In this document: positions 45,350 through 54,674 of the stretch, piece after piece
Position numbering within the stretch: the first letter of the stretch is position 1
How the letters are laid out: every line of letters begins with the position of its first letter
Assembly (NCBI RefSeq): GCF_004005965.1
Contig: NZ_SACY01000001.1
Span: 310,001-374,000 of the forward strand
Reading direction: 5' to 3'
DNA: 64,000 bases
Source: Sandaracinomonas limnophila
GTDB taxonomy: Bacteria; Bacteroidota; Bacteroidia; Cytophagales; Spirosomataceae
Made by a program: the position numbers and the translations under genes
The notes under the pieces: model-generated
Database searches by the model: none
The model's input: the letters and a program-made list of their open reading frames with translations, nothing else
What the model was told of the DNA's origin: nothing

Positions 45350-48300
45350 TTATTTTAAATCGATTTTAATATCTTGATAAACTTTGTTTTTATCCTCTAA
45401 TACTTCAGAAATATTTAAATTTCTTTTAGCAAGAGCATTTTTGTAATCAACTGGTAATACTTTTTTGAATAAAGTCTGTAAAGATTTGAAATTATCTAAA
45501 ATGTATTTCCCTTTTACAGATTTGGTATTTTCTACATGGTTTTGAAGATATAAGTTCAAAATATTTATATCCTCCTGATTTAAATCAGAGATTTCAACCA
45601 TTTCACGATTAACCTTTGCTTCAAAATTATTTTTCTCGTCGAAAATATAGGCAACACCACCAGACATACCAGCGCCAAAGTTTCTTCCAGTTTCACCCAA
45701 AATAATGGCTAATCCACCTGTCATATACTCACAACCATGGTCGCCTATTCCTTCTACTACAACTTTAGCACCTGAATTTCTTACGCAGAATCGTTCACCA
45801 GCCATTCCAGCAAGGTAAGCTTCTCCAGAAGTTGCTCCATAAAATGAAACATTTCCTACGATCGAATTTTCTTCTGCTTTGAAAGGAGCATTAGGTGCTG
45901 GATAAACAACTAATTTGGCACCACAAAGTCCTTTTCCAATATAATCGTTGGCATCACCTTCAATTTCAAATTTAATACCTCGCACAGAAAACGCACCGAA
46001 TGATTGTCCAGCAGTACCCTTAAATTTGATGTTTATGGTTTCAGGGGCTAATCCTTTTTCGCCGTATTTTTTCGTTACTTCATTTGAAAGAATTGTTCCA
46101 ACAGTTCTATTAACATTAATGATATTTAATTCTCCATATGTTTTTTCCTGTTTTTCAATCGAATTTTTAGCAATTTTTAGGATTTCCCAATCTAATTGAT
46201 CTTCTAATCCATGATCTTGCTCTTCACTTTTGAATAAAGCAACATCTTTTTCAGCATTCGCTGAACTTAAAATTGCATTTAAGTCGATATGCTTGAATTT
46301 CCAATGAGATGAAAGATCTGCAGTTTCTAACATATCTACACGGCCAATCATATCTTCAATTTTTTTGAAGCCTAAATCTGCCATAATTTCTCTTAATTCC
46401 TGAGCTAGGAAATGGAATAAATTAACTACATGATCTGGATTTCCTGTATATAATGCACGTAAATCTGGATTTTGAGTAGCAACTCCAACTGGACAAGTAT
46501 TTAAATGGCATTTACGCATCATAATACATCCTGCAGTAACAAGAGCAGCAGTGGCAACACCAAATTCCTCTGCACCAAGTAAAGCTGCAACTGCTAAATC
46601 CTTACCTGTTTTAATTTGACCATCTGTTTGAATCGTTACTCTGCCTCTTAATTTATTTTTAACTAAGGTTTGATGAGTCTCTGCTAAACCAAGTTCCCAA
46701 GGTAAACCTGCATGACGAATAGATGATAATGGTGAAGCACCTGTTCCTCCATCATATCCTGCAATTAGAATATGGTCTGCATGAGCTTTTGCCACACCAG
46801 CAGCTACAGTACCAACACCAGCCTCAGATACTAATTTTACAGAAATTCTTGCAGCACGGTTGGCATTTTTTAAATCAAAGATTAATTGTGCTAAATCTTC
46901 AATAGAATAAATATCATGATGTGGAGGTGGCGAAATCAAACCTACACCTGGAGTAGAATGTCTAGTTTTGCCAATCCAATCATCAACTTTGTGACCAGGA
47001 AGCTGTCCACCTTCTCCAGGTTTAGCACCCTGAGCCATTTTGATTTGTAATTCCTTTGCGTTGGTTAAATAATTAGCTGTTACACCGAAACGTCCAGAGG
47101 CAACCTGCTTTATAGCAGAGTTCATCGAATCTCCGTTGGCCATTGGTTCAAAACGGATAGGGTCTTCCCCCCCTTCACCTGTATTTGATTTTCCTCCAAT
47201 TCGGTTCATTGCAATCGCTAATGTTGTATGTGCCTCATAAGAAATGGATCCAAATGACATAGCACCCGTTGCAAATCGCTTTAAAATATTTTCAATTGGT
47301 TCAACCTCATCAATTGATATAGATTTAGCTGATTTGAATTTCATTAATCCTCTTAAGGTAATTGCTTTATTACTCTGGTCGTCAATTAACTTAGAATAAT
47401 TTTTGAAAGTAGTATAACTATTATTTTTGGTAGCTTGTTGCAATAAATGAATTGTTTGAGGATTGAATAAATGTTCTTCTCCTCTTTGTTTCCATTGATA
47501 AATACCACCAACTTCTAATTTTGGATTTTCTACTTTTAGTAAAGAATAACCTGATTTATGTTTGATTAGGGCTTCTTTAGCAATAGTGTCCAAATCTATA
47601 CCATTAATTCTTGAAATTGATCCTGTGAAATAATTATCAACCACATCCTTACTAATACCTAGAATTTCAAAAATTTGTGCACCTTGGTAAGACTGAAGTG
47701 TGGAAATTCCCATTTTTGAGAAAATCTTTAACAATTCCCCATTAACAGCTTTAATATAGTTGTATTCTAATTTTTCGTAACTTAATGAAGAGTCAATTAA
47801 ATTTTGCTCTTTCATGTTACGAATTGTTTCAAATGCCATATATGGATTGACTGCAGATGCTCCATAGCCGATTAAAGTTGCAAAATGATGACTTTCCCAA
47901 ACATCTCCAGCTTCTAATATAATACCAACTTTTGCTCTTTTTTTGGTTCGAATCAAATGATTATGTACTGCTCCTAGGGCAAGTAAAGATGGAATAGGTG
48001 CGTGTGAGGAATCAATTCCTCTATCTGTTAATAAAATTATTGAATACCCATCATCTACTGCATCTTCTGCATATTGACAAATTCTATCCAAGGCTTTTTT
48101 CAAAATTCCAGATTCACCAGAAGAATTGAAAGTCATGTGAATAGTTTTTGTTTGAAAATTTGCATGGTCAATCCATCTGATTTTTTCAACTTCCTTGTTT
48201 CTTAAAACAGGTTGTTGCATTTCAATTTGGCGACAATGGCTTGGACTTTCTTCTAATAAATTTGATAATCCACCTATATCTGTTAACAAAGACATTACCA

Positions 48301-49921
48301 TTCTTTCACGAATTGGGTCGATTGGTGGATTTGTTACTTGTGCAAATAATTGTTTAAAATAACTTGACAAATGTTGAGCCTTGTCAGATAAAACTGCCAA
48401 AGGTGTATCAATTCCCATTGATCCTAAGGCTTCCTTACCTGTTTCAACCATTTGAGCTAATACAATACGGATATCTTCCGTTGTAAACCCAAATATTTGT
48501 TGTCTAGAGATTAATTCTATTGGTTTTGGTTGTTTGAATTCAGAACCAGCATCTGGTAAATCTTCAACTCTAATTTTATTCTCTTTTAACCATTCACCAT
48601 AAGGTTGTTGTTGACAAATTTGTTCCTTCAATTCTTCATCAGGAATAATTCTACCCTGCTCCATGTCAACTACGAACATTTTACCAGGTTGTAATCTACC
48701 TTTTTTAACAATAGTTGCAGGATCTAAGTCTAAAACACCTGCTTCAGATGCCATGATTACGTGATCATCATTAGTTACCCAAAAACGAGAAGGTCTTAAA
48801 CCATTTCTATCTAGGGTTGCTCCAATCATTTTTCCATCTGTGAAAGAAATTGAGGCAGGACCATCCCAAGGCTCCATTAAGGATGCGTGGTACTCGTAAA
48901 AATCTTTTTTGTATTGTTCCATTGACTCATTTCCATCCCAAGCTTCAGGAATCAACATCATCATAACGTGCGGAAGGCTACGACCTGATAAATATAGAAT
49001 TTCAATGGCATTATCTAAAATTGCGGAATCTGATTGTCCCAAAGAACAAACAGGCAAAATCATATCTAATTCTTCTTTTGTAAAATATTTGCTTGAAAAC
49101 AAGGCAGATTGTGCTTGCATCCATGAAGAGTTACCCTTTACGGTGTTGATTTCTCCATTGTGTGCAATAAATCTAAAAGGCTGAGCTAATTTCCACTCAG
49201 GAAATGTATTTGTTGAGAATCTTGAGTGAACAATTGCTAAGGCAGAAGTAAAATTTTCTTGATGCAAATCCTGAAAATAACCAGGTACCTGCATAGTTGT
49301 CAGCATACCTTTATATATTATGGTACGACAAGACAAAGAAGCAAAATAAAAATTCTTGTTTAAACCAGGAATTGTATCGTTTAATAATTTAGAAACATAT
49401 TGTCTGAAAATATATAATTTTCTTTCAAATTCTATTTCAGTTTTACATGAATCTGGTCTTTCAATAAATAATTGCTGAATGGAAGGTTCTGTGTTTCCGG
49501 AATCAGCTCCTTGAATTTCAGTATTATTAACTGGTACTACTCTATAACCTAAGACTGGAAGTCCTAACTTTTTAGCTTTTCTTTCTATTACTTCTTTACA
49601 TTCTTTGATTAGAGTTTCGTCTGAAGGGAAAAAAGCCATTCCTACTCCATAATAGCCAAGTGAAGGTAAAGTGAAGGATAATTTAGATGCCTCTTCAATA
49701 AAAAATTCATGAGGTAATTGAAGTAAAACTCCAGCACCATCACCTGAATTTGGGTCACTACCCGTAGCACCCCTATGGTCCATACGAATAAGCATTTTAA
49801 TAGAATCTTGAACGATTTTATTAGATTTTATGCCTTTCATACTAGCAACAAATCCGATGCCACATGCATCATGTTCAAATTCTTTGCGGTATAAACCCTG
49901 TTGTGAATTATTATTCATCAT
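45350..49921 (-). CDS. gltB: Glutamate synthase large (alpha) subunit
   Basis: A 1523-residue GOGAT subunit that makes two glutamates from glutamine and 2-oxoglutarate. The amidotransferase nucleophile is Cys20 (HDACGIGF), exposed after removal of a short propeptide. The synthase domain has PGEGGQLPGHKV, the ISPPPHHDIYSIEDLAQLI region and a 3Fe-4S motif, CIMMRKCHLNTCPVG. The C-terminal beta-helix domain (GLCGAKLVVYPA, GERFCVRNSGA) is complete. The propeptide is shorter than the 42 residues of E. coli GltB. A promoter is visible about 95 nt upstream. Confidence 0.97.
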   Translation of the reverse strand: MMNNNSQQGLYRKEFEHDACGIGFVASMKGIKSNKIVQDSIKMLIRMDHRGATGSDPNSGDGAGVLLQLPHEFFIEEASKLSFTLPSLGYYGVGMAFFPSDETLIKECKEVIERKAKKLGLPVLGYRVVPVNNTEIQGADSGNTEPSIQQLFIERPDSCKTEIEFERKLYIFRQYVSKLLNDTIPGLNKNFYFASLSCRTIIYKGMLTTMQVPGYFQDLHQENFTSALAIVHSRFSTNTFPEWKLAQPFRFIAHNGEINTVKGNSSWMQAQSALFSSKYFTKEELDMILPVCSLGQSDSAILDNAIEILYLSGRSLPHVMMMLIPEAWDGNESMEQYKKDFYEYHASLMEPWDGPASISFTDGKMIGATLDRNGLRPSRFWVTNDDHVIMASEAGVLDLDPATIVKKGRLQPGKMFVVDMEQGRIIPDEELKEQICQQQPYGEWLKENKIRVEDLPDAGSEFKQPKPIELISRQQIFGFTTEDIRIVLAQMVETGKEALGSMGIDTPLAVLSDKAQHLSSYFKQLFAQVTNPPIDPIRERMVMSLLTDIGGLSNLLEESPSHCRQIEMQQPVLRNKEVEKIRWIDHANFQTKTIHMTFNSSGESGILKKALDRICQYAEDAVDDGYSIILLTDRGIDSSHAPIPSLLALGAVHNHLIRTKKRAKVGIILEAGDVWESHHFATLIGYGASAVNPYMAFETIRNMKEQNLIDSSLSYEKLEYNYIKAVNGELLKIFSKMGISTLQSYQGAQIFEILGISKDVVDNYFTGSISRINGIDLDTIAKEALIKHKSGYSLLKVENPKLEVGGIYQWKQRGEEHLFNPQTIHLLQQATKNNSYTTFKNYSKLIDDQSNKAITLRGLMKFKSAKSISIDEVEPIENILKRFATGAMSFGSISYEAHTTLAIAMNRIGGKSNTGEGGEDPIRFEPMANGDSMNSAIKQVASGRFGVTANYLTNAKELQIKMAQGAKPGEGGQLPGHKVDDWIGKTRHSTPGVGLISPPPHHDIYSIEDLAQLIFDLKNANRAARISVKLVSEAGVGTVAAGVAKAHADHILIAGYDGGTGASPLSSIRHAGLPWELGLAETHQTLVKNKLRGRVTIQTDGQIKTGKDLAVAALLGAEEFGVATAALVTAGCIMMRKCHLNTCPVGVATQNPDLRALYTGNPDHVVNLFHFLAQELREIMADLGFKKIEDMIGRVDMLETADLSSHWKFKHIDLNAILSSANAEKDVALFKSEEQDHGLEDQLDWEILKIAKNSIEKQEKTYGELNIINVNRTVGTILSNEVTKKYGEKGLAPETINIKFKGTAGQSFGAFSVRGIKFEIEGDANDYIGKGLCGAKLVVYPAPNAPFKAEENSIVGNVSFYGATSGEAYLAGMAGERFCVRNSGAKVVVEGIGDHGCEYMTGGLAIILGETGRNFGAGMSGGVAYIFDEKNNFEAKVNREMVEISDLNQEDINILNLYLQNHVENTKSVKGKYILDNFKSLQTLFKKVLPVDYKNALAKRNLNISEVLEDKNKVYQDIKIDLK

Positions 49922-50122
49922 CTAAATTATAAATATTCTAATAATAAACTTAATTAATCGGGATGTAGAAGTTTAATGTTTTTTATTATATTTTAACATA
50001 ATATCTACTAATTTCAAATTTAATCAAAAAATAATTTGGCAAATTACATTTTAATCAAAATATTCTATTGAATTGTAAAATATCACTAAACAAGTAAAAA
50101 TGTTCTCAAAATAATACAATTT
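49922..50122. other. Longest gene-free spacer (201 nt), upstream of gltB
   Basis: An AT-rich spacer between the STAS gene 3' end and the gltB start. Apart from the gltB promoter candidate I see no reading frame, no convincing terminator hairpin and no riboswitch-like fold. Confidence 0.6.
50015..50043 (-). promoter_or_regulatory. gltB promoter candidate
   Basis: Minus-strand -33 TTTG (50040-50043), a 17-nt spacer and -7 TAAATTTG (50015-50022) match the Bacteroidota sigma-A pattern. The predicted leader to the gltB ATG is about 88 nt. Confidence 0.55.
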
Positions 50123-50557
50123 CTAATAATCGTCAGAATAATCAGAAAATTCTTCCCCTGAAAATTCATCATCATTCTCCTCAGAACCGAAGTCATTTTC
50201 AAGGTCATTGAGGTAAATTGCATCTATGCCTTCCTGAACAGTATTCATTAAGGTAAGTCCGTCAATATTAGCAGCATCTAAACGAGTTACAATTTCATCT
50301 TTTTTATTTACCACAACCAACAATCCATTTTCATTGGTACAAATTTTGGTACCCTTTCGAATGGCTGACACGCCATATCCATCAATTTCATTTACTTGGG
50401 CAGCATTCAGAATGATGTTTGTGTACTCCTTTTTAAATAAATTTCTGATGACCGCTTCTAATTCTTCGTAATTTTCTTGTACTAATTGATTTGAATTCCA
50501 TTCAATCAAAGCGTAACTTTCATTTTGTTCTAATTGAAATAATTTTGTTTCAGACAT
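50123..50557 (-). CDS. STAS-domain protein (anti-sigma-factor antagonist-like) lacking the phosphoserine
   Basis: A 144-residue protein. Residues 1-110 fit the STAS fold of SpoIIAA-type antagonists (YTNIILNAAQVNEIDGYGVSAIRKGTKIC). The usual phosphorylation motif D-S-S-G reads D59-G-Y-G62, so the regulated serine is replaced by Tyr61. The last ~30 residues are highly acidic (NDFGSEENDDEFSGEEF). It overlaps purC by 8 bp; a STAS gene next to purC is, to my recollection, seen in related Bacteroidota. The target is unknown. Confidence 0.75.
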   Translation of the reverse strand: MSETKLFQLEQNESYALIEWNSNQLVQENYEELEAVIRNLFKKEYTNIILNAAQVNEIDGYGVSAIRKGTKICTNENGLLVVVNKKDEIVTRLDAANIDGLTLMNTVQEGIDAIYLNDLENDFGSEENDDEFSGEEFSDYSDDY

Positions 50558-51494
50558 TTTTCAAAAAACTTATTAAGTTATTATAAATTCTTTCGTTCAA
50601 ATTTTCTTGAGGTAACCTTTCAAATTTTTTACCGGTAATTTCTTCAAAAAGCAAAATATACCTTTCAGAAATTTCATTAACAAAACTTTCGGGCATTTCA
50701 GGCATTACTTGCCCTTCTTTTCCTTGAAAATTATTTGCGATAAGCCATTCCCTTACAAATTCTTTTGATAATTGCTTTTGCGGTTGATTGGTATCTAATA
50801 ATTCTTGATAGGAATTTGCATAAAAATAACGAGATGAATCAGGTGTATGAATTTCATCCATCAACATGATTTTTCCATTGTAAATACCAAATTCATATTT
50901 AGTATCTACTAAGATTAATCCTCTGTCATTCGCCATTTTCTGACCTCTTTGAAATAATTTTTGTGTGATATCACATAATTCATCCATTAATTCTTTTGAA
51001 ATTATTCCTTGTTCTATGATTTCATTTACAGAAATATCTTCATCGTGTCCCTCAGATGCCTTTGTAGTTGGAGTAATAATTGGATTGGGAAGCTTCTGAT
51101 TTTCCTTTAAACCTTCTGGTAATGTAACTCCGCAAATACTTCGTTTACCTGCTTTATATTCTCTGGCCAAATGTCCTGCAACATAACCTCTGATTACCAT
51201 TTCAATCGGAATAGCTTGGCATTTTAAACCAAATGCAGCATTTGGATCTGGATTTGATATTAACCAATTGGGTACAATATCTTTTGTAGATTCTAAAAAG
51301 TAGGTTGCAATTTGATTTAATACCTGACCTTTATAAGGTATAGGCTTAGGTAGAATTACGTCAAAAGCTGAAATACGGTTACTAGTAACCATTAATAAAT
51401 GCTCATCTCCTATTCCATATACATCACGAACCTTACCTCTGTAAAAACTTGTTTGCTTAGGAAGTTCAAATGAATTAATTGTATAACTACTCAT
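50550..51494 (-). CDS. purC: SAICAR synthetase (phosphoribosylaminoimidazole-succinocarboxamide synthase)
   Basis: A 314-residue PurC of the long type, joining aspartate to CAIR with ATP in purine synthesis. The motifs are FYRGKVRDVYGIGDEHLLMVTSNRISAFDV, IEMVIRGYVAGHLAREYKAG, LILVDTKYEFG and MLMDEIHTPDSSRYFY. It overlaps its upstream and downstream neighbours by 8 bp each, within a four-gene minus-strand operon. No other pur genes are in the window. Confidence 0.96.
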   Translation of the reverse strand: MSSYTINSFELPKQTSFYRGKVRDVYGIGDEHLLMVTSNRISAFDVILPKPIPYKGQVLNQIATYFLESTKDIVPNWLISNPDPNAAFGLKCQAIPIEMVIRGYVAGHLAREYKAGKRSICGVTLPEGLKENQKLPNPIITPTTKASEGHDEDISVNEIIEQGIISKELMDELCDITQKLFQRGQKMANDRGLILVDTKYEFGIYNGKIMLMDEIHTPDSSRYFYANSYQELLDTNQPQKQLSKEFVREWLIANNFQGKEGQVMPEMPESFVNEISERYILLFEEITGKKFERLPQENLNERIYNNLISFLKNV

Positions 51495-52005
51495 ATTTAA
51501 TATATTTTTCTTTATTCTTCATTAAGTTAAGTAAATCTAAAGCATCCCTTTCGTTAAAAGATTTCTTAGGTTGTTCTTGCTTATAGCCTATTCTGGCTAT
51601 TTGGTTATTTTTTTTGCTATTACTAGCTAAAATTTCATACCATTTAATCGTTGTATCTAAATGATTAAGCGCTATGTCATTTTTTAAAATCTTAAGTGCG
51701 AAATTGAAATTCTTTTGAGAAACAAATTCTAATGAATTTAAAATGGCATTATTTAAATTTGGTTTAACCTTTTTTAAGGAAGATTTATTGGATTTTAATT
51801 CCAACAAAAGTGTAATTTGTTCTAATTCAAAATTTATAAAAAAACTCTGGCGATCTAATTCCTTTAAAAAGGTATAAGCCTTGGAATAATCTTTTTGTTT
51901 CAAGGAATTTTCAAATTGTTTTATTTTTAAATTATAAACTTCAGAATTATCCGAAATAAATAACTGTAAAATCAACAAAACGCTATGTAAAAATGTTATA
52001 AACAA
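51487..52005 (-). CDS. Exported helical protein, possible diverged BatC-like TPR protein
   Basis: A 172-residue protein. It has a signal-peptide-like N-terminus (MFITFLHSVLLILQLFIS) and then Lys-rich amphipathic helices resembling degenerate TPRs (FENSLKQKDYSKAYTFLKEL, FALKILKNDIALNHL). The C-terminal SFNERDALDLLNLMKNKEK resembles the conserved end of BatC-type TPR proteins. No ATG is available near the signal peptide; TTG at 52005 is the start. It lies 2 nt after the membrane-protein gene and overlaps purC. The BatC reading is an inference from motif likeness and the neighbour. Confidence 0.5.
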   Translation of the reverse strand: MFITFLHSVLLILQLFISDNSEVYNLKIKQFENSLKQKDYSKAYTFLKELDRQSFFINFELEQITLLLELKSNKSSLKKVKPNLNNAILNSLEFVSQKNFNFALKILKNDIALNHLDTTIKWYEILASNSKKNNQIARIGYKQEQPKKSFNERDALDLLNLMKNKEKYIKYE

Positions 52006-52007
52006 AA

Positions 52008-52640
52008 TTAAATCTTTATAGCTTTATTAATTAGCAATAGGTCCAATATTATTGAAAATAAGGACAAAATTACTAAATATTTATGCAGATTGGAAATGCT
52101 TTGCTTTTTAATAGTTAGAAAGAAAGTCAACCACTCAGAAGATTTCTGATCTTGTAAATTTTCACTTAAATTGGATTCCTCTATCGATTCATTTTTAATA
52201 ACCGTTTTGTCTATAAAAGTTTTTGGTATTTCCTTTAAATTAAACTGTTCTATAAATTTAAGAAATGCAATTTTTGACATTTGAGGTACTATAATTGCAT
52301 GTGAATCTCTTTCCTTTTGAATTAATCCAATTTGGTCAATTTCTGTTAAATTTAAAATATCTTCTTTGACTTTTAATTTTAAATCATTTTCTGTTTTAAA
52401 TCTTTTCCAATTATCAATGATCAAATATTTTTTTCGAACTTGATTTGTAGGTTTTTCAGGAAAGTAAAAAATTGAAAAAATTAAGGTAATTAATATGCCA
52501 ATTCTAAAAACAAATTTAAAATAAATCCATTTTGAAATGGAAAAAGCACTTTTGCTAATGAAATAATATCTGATAAAAATACCTAGGTAAATTACCAGAA
52601 ATACCGTTAATAGAATGAAAATTGATTGATTTTCGAGCAT
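52008..52640 (-). CDS. Membrane protein with a degenerate von Willebrand A-like domain (BatA/BatB-like)
   Basis: A 210-residue protein. It has two N-terminal helices (SIFILLTVFLVIYLGIFIRYY; IGILITLIFSIFYF), a soluble domain (about 70-180) and a C-terminal helix (YLVILSLFSIILDLLLI). This is the BatA/BatB topology. The soluble part follows the first vWA elements (KYLIIDNWKRF, then a helix, then QIGLIQKERDSHAIIVPQM), but the MIDAS DxSxS reads DNWKR, so metal binding is lost. It is shorter than BatA/B (about 330). I chose the ATG at 52640; a TTG at 52658 is also in frame. First gene of the purC operon. Confidence 0.5.
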   Translation of the reverse strand: MLENQSIFILLTVFLVIYLGIFIRYYFISKSAFSISKWIYFKFVFRIGILITLIFSIFYFPEKPTNQVRKKYLIIDNWKRFKTENDLKLKVKEDILNLTEIDQIGLIQKERDSHAIIVPQMSKIAFLKFIEQFNLKEIPKTFIDKTVIKNESIEESNLSENLQDQKSSEWLTFFLTIKKQSISNLHKYLVILSLFSIILDLLLINKAIKI

Positions 52641-52698
52641 TTTTAAATCAAAATTCAATTTGAATGTTTAAATTTACGATTCTTTAACTAGAATTTGA

Positions 52699-53910
52699 AT
52701 GGAAATTTTAAAAAGTAAGCGTTTAGAGCATTTAAAGTACGAGATTCGTGGGCCTGTTTATGAAAAGGCGCTTGCTTTGCAAAATCAAGGATATAAAATT
52801 ACCTCCCTAAACATCGGTAATCCGGCTGCCTTTGGATTTGAAACACCAGATGAAATTGTGCATGATATTATTGTTAATATCAGAAACGCACAGGGATATG
52901 TGGATTCAAGAGGGCTTTTTGCTGCTAGAAAGGCAGTAATGCAATATTACCAAAATTTAGGTGTTAAAAATAGCCTAATTGAGGATGTTTACATTGGAAA
53001 TGGTGTCAGTGAATTAATTTCACTTGTAATGACGGCCCTATTAAATACCGAAGACGAGGTATTAATCCCTTCCCCAGATTATCCTCTTTGGACTACTGTT
53101 GTTGAATTAACAGGTGGAAAAGCTGTTCATTATATTTGTGATGAAACTAACGAATGGCAGCCAAATTTAGATGATATAGAATCAAAAATAACTAGCAAAA
53201 CAAAGGCTTTGGTAATTATTAATCCTAATAATCCTACAGGTGCTGTTTATCCAAAAGAAACCATTGATAAATTGGTTCAAATTGCTGTTAAACATAATTT
53301 GATTTTATTTTCTGATGAAATCTATGACAAGATTTTATTTGACCAAACACAACATTATTCCGCAGCAGGTTTAAGTGAAGATTGCTTAATTGTAACTATG
53401 GGTGGATTGTCAAAAAATTATCGTGCAGCAGGTTTCCGCGGTGGTTGGATGATTTTAACTGGTGCCAAACACAAGGCAAAATCCTATATTGAGGGATTAA
53501 ACTTTTTATTTAGTACTCGTCTATGTGCGAATGTGATCACTCAATTTGGTATACAAACAGCTTTAGGAGGGTATCAGTCTATTAATGATTTGGTGGCCCC
53601 TGGTGGTAGATTATATAAGCAAATGAATTCTGCTTGGGAAAAATTAAATAATATTCCAGGAGTTAATTGTGTTAAACCAAAAGGAGCTTTGTATTTGTTT
53701 CCAAGCTATGATCCTACTCAATTTAATTTTAGAGACGACTCTCATTTTGTTATGTCTTTATTAGAAGAGCAAAAAGTATTGGTAGTAGCGGGTTCAGGAT
53801 TTAATTTTGCGGGAAAAAATAATTTTAGAATTGTCTTTCTTCCACATGTTGAGCAGTTAAATCAGGCATTGGATAAAATTGCACTGCACTTCGAAAATTA
53901 CAGAAAATGA
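52699..53910 (+). CDS. alaA: Class I/II aminotransferase, alanine transaminase (AlaA-like)
   Basis: A 403-residue fold-type I PLP enzyme. It shows NIGNPAAFGF, the substrate-side GYVDSRGLFAAR, INPNNPTGAVY (about 174-184), Asp206 in FSDEIYD, and the Schiff-base Lys239 in MGGLSKNYRAAGFRGGW. This set matches AlaA (glutamate-pyruvate aminotransferase) rather than AspC. It is divergent from the purC operon with 58 nt between starts and overlaps yhhQ by ATGA. Confidence 0.88.
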   Translation: MEILKSKRLEHLKYEIRGPVYEKALALQNQGYKITSLNIGNPAAFGFETPDEIVHDIIVNIRNAQGYVDSRGLFAARKAVMQYYQNLGVKNSLIEDVYIGNGVSELISLVMTALLNTEDEVLIPSPDYPLWTTVVELTGGKAVHYICDETNEWQPNLDDIESKITSKTKALVIINPNNPTGAVYPKETIDKLVQIAVKHNLILFSDEIYDKILFDQTQHYSAAGLSEDCLIVTMGGLSKNYRAAGFRGGWMILTGAKHKAKSYIEGLNFLFSTRLCANVITQFGIQTALGGYQSINDLVAPGGRLYKQMNSAWEKLNNIPGVNCVKPKGALYLFPSYDPTQFNFRDDSHFVMSLLEEQKVLVVAGSGFNFAGKNNFRIVFLPHVEQLNQALDKIALHFENYRK

Positions 53911-54644
53911 TTTTTCAACAATTCTCTAAAAAACAGAAGTTATTTATCTTTTTGTTTGGTATTTTTTTAACGAATGCCATTATCGCTGAAATAATTGGTG
54001 TTAAAATTGTAAGTGTTGAAAAGTCATTAGGGTTTTCACCATTAGGCCTTCAAATGCCCTGGGGAGGAATTTGGGATTTTAATCAAACTGCGGGGGCTTT
54101 AAATTGGCCCATCGTTTTTATTACTTCTGATATTATTAATGATTATTTTGGTAAAAAAGGTGTGAAATTCATTTCATACACTGCTGCGCTTTTCATCGCT
54201 TATTCCTTTATTATTATTTACTTGGCTACCCAATTAGTTCCGGCAGATTTTTGGATTAACGTGAATGCAAAAAATGGTGGTTTTGATATAAATTTTGCTT
54301 TCAAACAAATTTTTAGACAAGGTTTGGGAATCATTTTGGGTTCAATTTCTGCATTTTTAGTAAGTCAGATTTTAGATGCCTTAATATTTGAGAAAATTAA
54401 AGCAAAAACTGGTTCAAAGAAAATATGGTTACGCGCAACTGGCTCCACCCTAATAAGTCAATTGGTAGATAGTTTATTAGTTATTGGGGTTGCCTTTTAT
54501 TTATTTGGCAATTGGACAATTAGTCAGTGGATGAATGTTTCTTTTAATAATTATTTATATAAGTTTTTAGTTGCTATATTATTTACTCCTGTTTTATATA
54601 TTGCTCATTTTTTGATTGAAAAATACCTTAAAGAAGATAATTAA
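53907..54644 (+). CDS. yhhQ: Queuosine precursor transporter (YhhQ/VUT family)
   Basis: A 245-residue inner-membrane protein with about six helices. The VUT/YhhQ signatures are WPIVFITSDIINDYFGKKG and STLISQLVDSLLVIGVAFY. E. coli YhhQ imports queuine-pathway precursors (preQ0/preQ1) for tRNA wobble modification. An apparent Bacteroidota feature is the inserted polar loop VEKSLGFSPLGLQMPWGGIWDFNQTAG near the N-terminus. It is coupled to alaA by a 4-bp overlap; no metabolic link is obvious. Confidence 0.88.
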   Translation: MIFQQFSKKQKLFIFLFGIFLTNAIIAEIIGVKIVSVEKSLGFSPLGLQMPWGGIWDFNQTAGALNWPIVFITSDIINDYFGKKGVKFISYTAALFIAYSFIIIYLATQLVPADFWINVNAKNGGFDINFAFKQIFRQGLGIILGSISAFLVSQILDALIFEKIKAKTGSKKIWLRATGSTLISQLVDSLLVIGVAFYLFGNWTISQWMNVSFNNYLYKFLVAILFTPVLYIAHFLIEKYLKEDN

Positions 54645-54653
54645 CACTGTTTT

Positions 54654-54674
54654 CTATTACCTATTACCTATTAA
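54654..54674. repeat. Three tandem heptanucleotides (CTATTAC, CTATTAC, CTATTAA)
   Basis: Three head-to-tail 7-bp units fill most of the 26-nt space between the convergent yhhQ and rRNA/tRNA methyltransferase genes; the last unit overlaps the methyltransferase stop codon. The period equals that of the repeat blocks in parC. Confidence 0.7.

Noticed and set aside
53907-54644. preQ1 riboswitch for the queuosine precursor transporter
   Set aside because: yhhQ overlaps alaA by 4 bp and has no leader of its own; no preQ1-like fold was evident upstream of alaA.
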